Shown here piece by piece: positions 57,542 through 64,000 of a DNA stretch of 64,000 nt. The stretch spans positions 32,434 to 96,433 of the forward strand of contig NZ_AXWV01000012.1 in NCBI RefSeq assembly GCF_000482845.1, in the 5' to 3' direction. Source of the stretch: Anaerobiospirillum succiniciproducens DSM 6400 (GTDB lineage: Bacteria; Pseudomonadota; Gammaproteobacteria; Enterobacterales; Succinivibrionaceae). Positions within the stretch are counted from its first letter, which is position 1. Each line of letters begins with the position of its first letter. The notes below the pieces were generated by a model. The model was not told the DNA's origin. It ran no database searches and saw only the letters and a list, made by a program, of their open reading frames with translations. The translations under genes and the position numbers were made by a program.

Positions 57542-59071
57542 TTAGCGGTTACCTGAGGTGATCTGCAGGGAGATCATGAACTCATTGGCCTTAATGATAG
57601 CGTCCTCATAAGCTGCCCATAAACGAGCAGATGGAACTTGATAGGCCTTAGCGTATTCAAATACACCCTCAAGATTATTGCTTTCCATATCCTCAAGACA
57701 CTGAATGGTACGGCAAACCAAAGACTGCTTGTTGTTAATCATACGAGTAATAGCAAACAGATAGCGGTCTGCAGAAAGCTCTTCAGAGGTCTTTAATAAG
57801 ATTTCTGGCAGCAAGAAGAACACACCAGTTTGGAATGCATAGTGACGGTCTTCAGCTGTAGCATTAGGAGAGCGCTTAACTACATAGTCAGTGAAGTAAC
57901 CATGCATGAGCAGACGACGATATAACTCATCAATAACATGCATAGATGAACTCTGTACGCACTTGATGTAGTGAGTTAATAAGCCGTGCACTAAGATGGT
58001 AGTGTAGTTAGGAATTGGATCGTTCTCAGTTAAGTAACGATAGATATCACTAAGGTTACCTAAGACACGTAAATCTACTTTCTTGAAGCGGTGTACGTGA
58101 TAGATAACGATCTTTAAGATAGCACGGTTTTCTGCTAAATACTTCTTAAAGACTGGATAGTTAATCTTTGGTTGGAAGAGCTCGTGTACTAAAGACATGA
58201 TATCAGCCTGGAAAGGCTCAAGCAGTGCTGGCGACTGCTTAAATGTCATAGTACTACTACTCATTGGAGAGATAACCAAATCAGCTCTGTAGCTGGTGGA
58301 CATCTTGAGCAAGGTGGCTTCATTGGTGCCATAAGCAATGATCTTAAGCCATGGAGCCTTAACCTTAAGCTTTTGGAATACTGCAAGCTGCCAAGCACCT
58401 TGATTACCCATATTGATCATGACGTATTCAATATGCAAGATGCCCTTAAGCCAACCGCGCTGCATCACATCCATTAAATCTACGGCAAAGCGAATACCAA
58501 AGCGCTTAATCTTGGACATGAAGTCAACTACTTGTACGCTAGGCTCCTGATAAGAAGGAATCTGCAGTACTAAACGTGAAGCAACGCCTTTTTTGACCAG
58601 ACCAATTAAGGCTGGGTTTACTGGCATCATAACTAAAGCCTTAGCCTTAGTGCCTACGAAGTTGACAATAGAGCGGTTAATAAAGAAATCGTTCAGGAGC
58701 GGAGCAACGTGCTGAGGAAGCACACGATCAGTAATGAACTTGCTACCTGATGAGAAACGCAGACGATACATCTGTACAACGCGGTGAGCATCATATACAG
58801 GTGTACGTGCAATGAGGTGGCAGGCATTTGGATTGTTACCTGCTTGCGCTGCTGCGTCTGCTGGAGATTGTGGCGCTTGTGCACCAGCTTGAGCAGGACG
58901 TGCTCCTTGCGGTGCGCCTGCTGGTCTTTGCGGTGCCTGGCCCGGACGAGCCTGTGCAGCACCATTCGCGCCTTGGGCACGAGCTGCCGCAGCAGCTGGC
59001 TGTGCTGCTGGATTGCGAGGTGCACCCTGTGCTGGGGCTCGCTGCGGTACTGCTGATGAATTACCTGACAT
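57542..59071 (-). CDS. degenerate EAL plus HDOD-like signalling protein, copy 1
   Basis: A 509-residue cytosolic protein. Residues ~1-82 are an Ala/Pro/Gln/Gly-rich disordered tail. From CHLIARTPVYDAHRVVQMYRLRF (~83) the layout follows YuxH-type EAL/HDOD proteins (compare the ARQPIFD-type opening): a degenerate EAL barrel (FAVDLMDVMQRGWLKGILHIEYVMI) with no EAL signature or metal ligands, so c-di-GMP hydrolysis is not expected, then an alpha-helical HDOD-like region (about 265-440). The motif FQKLKVKAPWLKIIAYG (~235) is shared with the neighbouring paralogue. ATG 59071 has GGAAAGAG upstream. Role unknown; YuxH-like proteins bind partners in signalling or motility. The family call rests on motif memory. 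Confidence 0.68.
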   Translation of the reverse strand: MSGNSSAVPQRAPAQGAPRNPAAQPAAAAARAQGANGAAQARPGQAPQRPAGAPQGARPAQAGAQAPQSPADAAAQAGNNPNACHLIARTPVYDAHRVVQMYRLRFSSGSKFITDRVLPQHVAPLLNDFFINRSIVNFVGTKAKALVMMPVNPALIGLVKKGVASRLVLQIPSYQEPSVQVVDFMSKIKRFGIRFAVDLMDVMQRGWLKGILHIEYVMINMGNQGAWQLAVFQKLKVKAPWLKIIAYGTNEATLLKMSTSYRADLVISPMSSSTMTFKQSPALLEPFQADIMSLVHELFQPKINYPVFKKYLAENRAILKIVIYHVHRFKKVDLRVLGNLSDIYRYLTENDPIPNYTTILVHGLLTHYIKCVQSSSMHVIDELYRRLLMHGYFTDYVVKRSPNATAEDRHYAFQTGVFFLLPEILLKTSEELSADRYLFAITRMINNKQSLVCRTIQCLEDMESNNLEGVFEYAKAYQVPSARLWAAYEDAIIKANEFMISLQITSGNR

Positions 59072-59743
59072 CTGCTCTTTCCGGATGTACAAAACAAATA
59101 CAAGGGCTACACACTAAGCTTAATGCTTTTGAGTGCAACACGAAACTCTATCTAGTTCGTGACATGTAGAGTCTAAATGATCTTTGGCATAAGAGAAACT
59201 CTTATCTATCGCCAATGAGAACTACATGACATAACTAGGGTACTAAATATGAAGCTTTCTTTAAAGTTAGCTAGCATATTTTTGTTTTGAGCTTGTTCAC
59301 AGTGCATCACTTTAGGTCGTCATACCAAAAGCTAGAGCTATCTATAAACAGCACAATTTCTTCATGATAATACAAAGATCATCATGGTAGAAACATCGGC
59401 ATGAAAAGAAGAGATACTCACTAAAGCAGAGTCATTCGTCTTTCCTTGCATGCTTAAATTAGTTTGTGCATGACGAGGGAAAATGACACCTCGTCAATAA
59501 CAATTACAATTTGCAAATGCAGTGCCAAACAAAAGCTGACGTAAAAGCTTGTTTCCTTTCTTTTCACGTCCTTAGCACTACATCACACTCTACTAGATTT
59601 TAAAAAAACCACTTAACAGTTGGCCTAATAAAACTCACTGTAGAGCATTTAATTTTTTAAATCAAAGTTTCACTTCATGAAACCATGTTTTTAATAAACT
59701 GGGCTCTTAAACTACGCTTGTCTAGAAACGTTTTTAATAAAGC

Positions 59744-62431
59744 CTAGCGTCCTGCAACAATATTGAGCACTAATAAGACCTCATTAGTACGCATGATGGC
59801 CTTTTCGTGGCTAATGAGCACAGATGCAGGAGGAATCTTGTACTTCTGAATGAAGGAGAAAATTCCACTAAGATTGGTGCTCTCAATAGCGTTGATACAC
59901 TCGATAATGTCAGTGAGAAGCTCACTTTCATAAATACGATCGAAGATATCAGAGTATTCGTCATTTGAAATGACGTCCACCTCTTCTTGCAGTAAGAACA
60001 GGTGTAATAAAGAGAACATACCGGCAGCAAAGCCGTATCTCTTTAAATAAGGATCGTTGAATACTTTATTTAAGTACTCAATGAAGTAGCCGCGAATCAG
60101 TGCCTGTGAGAAGTTCTCCTGCAGAATGTACTGTGAGGAGATGGTCATTGACTTGACATAATGCAGCATGATGGCACGACCAGCCAAGATCGCAAAGGAA
60201 CGGCTAGCGCTTGAATCAAGCAGATAGTTGTACAAGTCCGAGGCATTTTGTACCTGACGAGGTGAGGCGTGACGGAAGCGGTATAAGAATACAGCCATAT
60301 CACGGCTTAAGTCGTCATGACGGCTTAAGAAAGATTGGAATGGAGAGTAATTAGGATTCAGCGCAAACAGTGCGTGAATAAGGGTTAAAACCTCATCCTG
60401 CATTGGCTTGAAATGAGCTGGGTCCTGATTAAACTTGAATTGAGGGTTTACAAAAGGCGCATCAAGATAATCAATCTGATGACGATTTAAGTAACCATAG
60501 CCCTCTGTATTAACGTCGTTATAGCCAATGGTCTTAAGCCATGGAGCTTTAACCTTCAGACGCTGGAATACCTGTAACTGCTCTGGCACCTTGGCGCTCA
60601 GATCAATCATTACGTACTCAATACTTAATACAGCCTTATTCCAATCCTTCTTTAAAAGCAGCATCAGATCAATAGCGAAGCTCATACCTGAGCGACGTAA
60701 CTTGGTCAGAATATGCAGTGCAGATGGAGTTACTGGCTGTTCTGGGCAAATACGTAATACCATACGGCTTACAGAGTAACGATCTAAGTAATCTAATAAG
60801 TCGTAGGTAATTGGCATCATTACCAATACGTTAGAGCGGCGTCCAATGAAGCATGACACACCACGACGGATAAAGTAACCGAATAAAACGTGGTAAACGT
60901 GCTCACTCTTAAGAGAGTTTACCTGGAATAGTTTTCCGGCGGTAAACTTGAGCTCGTACATGCTAATGTTGGAGCTTGAATCATAAATAGGAGTACGTGA
61001 TACCAAGTGACAGCGGTTATTAGAACGCTTGAGCTTGATAAGATGCTCAGGAGATAAACCTGGGTACTCTCTTGCTAACTCTTCTATAGACTTCTCTTGA
61101 TTAGTCTTTACGCCAGCTCGCTGATTTCTTCTCTGTTCACTCATACGCGATGCATGTGACCTTGTTGACTCATCCACAGGAACTCCTGGTGGTGCCTTGG
61201 TAGGTACAATATCATCATTAGGAGCTTCTTGTGCTGCTTTAATAGTACTCTGGAACTTATTATAAGCCTCAGTAGATGAAAATCCTTCAGCTGATACAGT
61301 AGGAGCCTGTGAACCGCTTGGCTGATCGAATAAAGGAATATATCCGCCTTTAAGCTCGGTACGAGAATGACCGCCACGCACGGCTACACCAGCCGGAATG
61401 CCTTGCTGAGAGCGAACAAATGAAAACTTTGATTGCTGCTTGTATGGAGATGCATTGCCTTGCTTTTGTGCAATAGCCTCTAAAGCCATACGTGCATCAT
61501 TCCAAATGCTATCGCGTCTATCCTTAGGAATCTGCTTACCAGACACACGATTAGCCAGCATGGTGCTCTTAGTTGTGCGCACGCTGCCAGAGGAAGTGGC
61601 CTCAGTAAGATCATTTTGAGTATTGAGAATTTGCTGACGCTGTTCACGCTGCAGATTTAAGATGTTCTGCTTTTGACGCTCACGCTCAGCACGAGCCTTT
61701 TGGAAACGCTCTTGCTGTTCTTTGAGCTGACGACGACGCATTTCCTGTAACTGCATCTTGCGCAGAGCAGGAGATGAAGAAAGCTCTCGAGGTTTGACTA
61801 ACTCAGCACCACCAACAGCTGTACGTGATGCATTAGATAAAGAACGGGCAGCGAGCTCTTCTTCTTTGCGCTGCTGAATGTAACGCTCATCAGCGGCAGT
61901 AATGACAGAGCGATTGCCTCTAGCTAAAGTGCCATACTCGCTATCGTATTCTTCTGGTGAAGATGTACCCACAGCGCCACTAGATGGGGTGCCAACTTGA
62001 CGTGCGTCGAGATACTTATCTGAATAAACAGGCATTGATCCCTTAGCTGCAGCCATCTCACTATCGCTATAGATCTTTCCTTGACCACCGATAACGATTG
62101 GACCAGTACGTGGGCCTTGGTTAACGCGCACAGTAGAACCACCAAAGCTGGTCTTATCAGCTAGTGGATCCATATCAAGCTCAACACTAGAGCCTTCACG
62201 CAGCTTTTCAGCGTCTGATTGCTCTTGATTGCGGCTAGCCTCAGAGAGCTGCTCGCTAGTAGACTTCAGGAGATCAGGATTAATACCGTAGGCGGCGAGA
62301 TCTTCTTTAGAACTAGCATCTTCGCCCAGGTCAAAGCCCTGGTCATACCACTCTTCGTTCTTTTTAGAAGACAGTCGACTGCGATCTACGATTGTCGGGG
62401 TTTGACTTGCATTATCACGAAAATCGGACAT
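59744..62431 (-). CDS. degenerate EAL plus HDOD-like signalling protein, copy 2, with long disordered N-terminus
   Basis: An 895-residue paralogue of the gene 670 bases downstream. Residues ~1-470 are polar and low complexity (Ser, Gln, Arg, Glu), with a Gln/Arg/Glu-rich coiled-coil-like stretch (KMQLQEMRRRQLKEQQERFQ, about 222-280). The conserved part starts CHLVSRTPIYDSSSNISMYELKF, continues with FAIDLMLLLKKDWNKAVLSIEYVMI and FQRLKVKAPWLKTIGYN (~625), and ends NEVLLVLNIVAGR against NEFMISLQITSGNR in copy 1. Catalytic EAL residues are missing. CAGGTG lies close before the ATG. The 59072-59743 gap has no gene or clear terminator, so each copy may have its own promoter or they may be co-transcribed. 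Function unknown. Confidence 0.65.
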   Translation of the reverse strand: MSDFRDNASQTPTIVDRSRLSSKKNEEWYDQGFDLGEDASSKEDLAAYGINPDLLKSTSEQLSEASRNQEQSDAEKLREGSSVELDMDPLADKTSFGGSTVRVNQGPRTGPIVIGGQGKIYSDSEMAAAKGSMPVYSDKYLDARQVGTPSSGAVGTSSPEEYDSEYGTLARGNRSVITAADERYIQQRKEEELAARSLSNASRTAVGGAELVKPRELSSSPALRKMQLQEMRRRQLKEQQERFQKARAERERQKQNILNLQREQRQQILNTQNDLTEATSSGSVRTTKSTMLANRVSGKQIPKDRRDSIWNDARMALEAIAQKQGNASPYKQQSKFSFVRSQQGIPAGVAVRGGHSRTELKGGYIPLFDQPSGSQAPTVSAEGFSSTEAYNKFQSTIKAAQEAPNDDIVPTKAPPGVPVDESTRSHASRMSEQRRNQRAGVKTNQEKSIEELAREYPGLSPEHLIKLKRSNNRCHLVSRTPIYDSSSNISMYELKFTAGKLFQVNSLKSEHVYHVLFGYFIRRGVSCFIGRRSNVLVMMPITYDLLDYLDRYSVSRMVLRICPEQPVTPSALHILTKLRRSGMSFAIDLMLLLKKDWNKAVLSIEYVMIDLSAKVPEQLQVFQRLKVKAPWLKTIGYNDVNTEGYGYLNRHQIDYLDAPFVNPQFKFNQDPAHFKPMQDEVLTLIHALFALNPNYSPFQSFLSRHDDLSRDMAVFLYRFRHASPRQVQNASDLYNYLLDSSASRSFAILAGRAIMLHYVKSMTISSQYILQENFSQALIRGYFIEYLNKVFNDPYLKRYGFAAGMFSLLHLFLLQEEVDVISNDEYSDIFDRIYESELLTDIIECINAIESTNLSGIFSFIQKYKIPPASVLISHEKAIMRTNEVLLVLNIVAGR

Positions 62432-63466
62432 AGCACACCTGAAAAACCTGATTGACTACCCAGAAACAAAATACATGGTCTGCAAACATTACCAACAAAA
62501 GCAATGCATAACTTAGGCACACAAGATCATAAGATTATGTTGCATTCACTTAACATGTACCATGTAAAGCAAAAACTAAGTTTAATGGGGTGCAGACACC
62601 ACATCAGATTATAACGTTTTAGCAAGGGTGATCTCGGATCATTCACACAAGATTGTGACATTGAACAATGTCACTTTATGCGATCTTGCCATCAAATCCC
62701 CTAAATGTTGCAATAAGATCAAGATTGCACACATATAAGGTTAATTTTGAATAAGACCAAGATCGTGTGACCAAAACACTACCTCACAAGGCGCATAAGA
62801 GCACATCTTAATGAAGTGAGACTCGCTAAGAGATCTGATCAGACTAAGCATTTTTGCATCTGCCCATAGCAGGTCTGTAAGTTAAGATCACCACTCGTGT
62901 AAAACGCTCTTAAGCTAAGCGCAATCGTCTAAAACTTAAGAGAAAGTAACGTTCCTTACGATGGCAAAGATTAATTGCCTTTAAGATCACCAGCATTTAA
63001 TGGCTAGGCATAACCATATGCTCACCACTAAGGGCCCACAGCAAACTTACAAGCGCAACAACTACTTTGCTACACTTAAGATAAGATCGTAGCCAATTGA
63101 GCCACTAGAATCTTGCTGCCTTTACTAAAAGACATATTTAAGATCGTGGATATAAAGATCATGGCTTAAAAGATCGTCATGATTCATGAGCATAGGTTAA
63201 AAGAACTCACAGCCTTAGCTAAACGCGTCGTTAGTATAACTAAGTCATATAAGATCACTAGTCATGGATCAAAACAGTGCTTAGCTAAGCTTGCTCAAAT
63301 GAACCATAGCAGTAAAAAGATCACCGCTAACATTAGATCAAAAATCGCAACCTAAAATTAAAACATATGCCGATACTAATGAGGGCTCAAAACCTCCTCA
63401 TTGATACAACATGGAATCACAAAGATCTAAACTTCCCAAAGAAAACTAAACGTCCAATTTTACAAA
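62432..63466. other. 1-kb gene-free gap dense in AAGATC
   Basis: No coding sequence is visible. By my reading AAGATC occurs about a dozen times on the plus strand here, often as TAAGATCAC or AAGATCGT. This is far above what base composition would give. The promoter of EAL-HDOD copy 2 must lie at the left end of this gap. Confidence 0.45.
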
Positions 63467-63481
63467 TGATAATTATTATCA
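63467..63481. promoter_or_regulatory. Fur box, perfect 7-1-7 core
   Basis: TGATAAT-T-ATTATCA matches the 15-bp 7-1-7 Fur core (TGATAATnATTATCA) without mismatch. AT-rich sequence upstream includes TTTACA at 63459-63464. Downstream on the plus strand lies GATAGGAG and only a 68-codon frame with no family resemblance before a probable insertion sequence. No iron-uptake gene is visible within 1 kb on either side. Confidence 0.7.
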
Positions 63482-63726
63482 TGTGAAGATAGGAGTTAGC
63501 ACAAAGCCCTAGATGATTGTTATGCAGCCAATGTTTGCATCTTTAAGCACACGCACAACAGCTCATCTTGTGATCTCCCCTTTGATCTCAAGCTCAGCAC
63601 AGCGCCACAGCTACACCTGCCTTACTCAAGACTCGGCTATTCTATCCTCGCCTATCCTGGCATGGCCTACCTACTCCTTTGATCATATAACGATCAATAT
63701 TGATATATATAATCATTGAATATCCC

Positions 63727-63776
63727 TTGTTTTATCGGTCAATATATAATATAATCACCTATCCATTTATTGACCG
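63727..63776 (+). promoter_or_regulatory. promoter and 9-bp inverted repeat upstream of the transposase
   Basis: TTGTTT (63727-63732) and TATAAT (63750-63755) are spaced by 17 bases. CGGTCAATA (63736-63744) inside the spacer and TATTGACCG (63768-63776) just downstream of the -10 are perfect inverted repeats 23 bases apart, so they flank the -10 element and could be an operator, or inner part of an IS end. Confidence 0.5.
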
Positions 63777-63789
63777 AGTACATAACCCC

Positions 63790-64000
63790 ATGAAAGACTT
63801 CCTACCTCTACCATTCGACCTACCTGCAATCAAAGTAACCCGTAATGGAAAGTATTCGTATCTAACAACTTATCTGTCTATCTGGGAACCAGCCGTACTC
63901 GATGAAAATGGCAATGTTATTAAGAAGGGTCGAGCTCGTACAACGAATCGTAAAACTGTAGGCAAGCTTCTTTCAGAGGGCCTATCTGGTCTTGTTAAGT
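63790..64000 (+). CDS. probable insertion-sequence transposase, N-terminal part (cut by window edge)
   Basis: Open from ATG 63790 to the right edge with no stop: 70 residues beginning MKDFLPLPFDLPAIKVTRNGK, then YSYLTTYLSIWEPAVLDENG and RARTTNRKTVGKLLSEGL. The short beta-rich start with an RNGKYSYL phrase and a Lys/Arg-rich TVGKLL segment resembles openings of IS1634/IS4-type transposases. The DDE catalytic residues would lie beyond the edge, so the identification is tentative. A phage or other integrase-like protein is an alternative. Confidence 0.5.
   Translation, partial: MKDFLPLPFDLPAIKVTRNGKYSYLTTYLSIWEPAVLDENGNVIKKGRARTTNRKTVGKLLSEGLSGLVK

Noticed and set aside
58693..59169. Frames on both strands over the Ala/Pro/Gln-rich start of the first EAL-HDOD gene
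   Set aside because: Shadow frames caused by GC-rich low-complexity coding sequence.
63513..63719. 68-codon frame after the Fur box as an iron-regulated gene
   Set aside because: Composition Ser/Thr-rich without any domain, weak start context; no basis to call it iron-related.

Overview
The window reads as chromosomal DNA of a gammaproteobacterium. lolCDE, lolB-ispE-prs, xseB-ispA, pheST, slyD, thiI, YajL, YcaO, MtnN and an SmrB-like protein are all of gammaproteobacterial type. Moderate GC, many autotransporters, unusual low-complexity insertions in housekeeping proteins and large gene-poor gaps full of short tandem repeats suggest a host-associated anaerobe of the Succinivibrionaceae (Anaerobiospirillum/Succinivibrio-like). 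The family assignment is inference from style and not a database result.

Layout: 0-6 kb (minus strand) holds isoprenoid synthesis and exonuclease VII small subunit (ispA, xseB), then both subunits of phenylalanyl-tRNA synthetase (pheS, pheT). At 6.4-11.4 kb (minus) are YajL and the complete lolC-lolD-lolE lipoprotein-release operon; the lolC 3' end is triplicated and LolE carries a Ser/Thr/Asn-rich insertion. At 11.6-19 kb are an aldo-keto reductase, a membrane-anchored protein with a pilin-like domain, SlyD with a very long His/Cys tail, ThiI, and a lipid A phosphoethanolamine transferase. At 20-25 kb is a large beta-helix autotransporter. At 25.6-31.2 kb (minus) are an acyltransferase, an enlarged dGTPase and GlgC. 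At 32.7-35.6 kb (plus) are MtnN, a CobD/CbiB-like membrane protein and an SmrB-like protein.

The 36.5-45.7 kb block is the most striking accessory part: two tandem paralogous S6-family serine protease autotransporters, both with an intact His-Asp-Ser triad. At 46-51.6 kb (minus) are a VC2046-like protein, a lipoprotein of unknown function, Asd, and an acidic disordered protein with one membrane segment. At 52.2-57.2 kb (plus) are YcaO and the classical lolB-ispE-prs cluster. At 57.5-62.4 kb (minus) are two paralogous proteins with degenerate EAL plus HDOD-like domains behind long disordered N-termini. The window closes with a perfect Fur-box core and the start of a probable insertion-sequence transposase that runs off the right edge.

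Together the envelope genes (LolCDE, LolB, lipoproteins, EptA-like transferase, acyltransferase, three autotransporters) give the region an outer-membrane character. The rest is mostly housekeeping. No rRNA, tRNA or CRISPR array was found. Non-coding DNA is unusually structured: at least nine gaps hold unrelated short tandem repeats (21-39 bp units), and many gaps are dense in the hexamer AAGATC.
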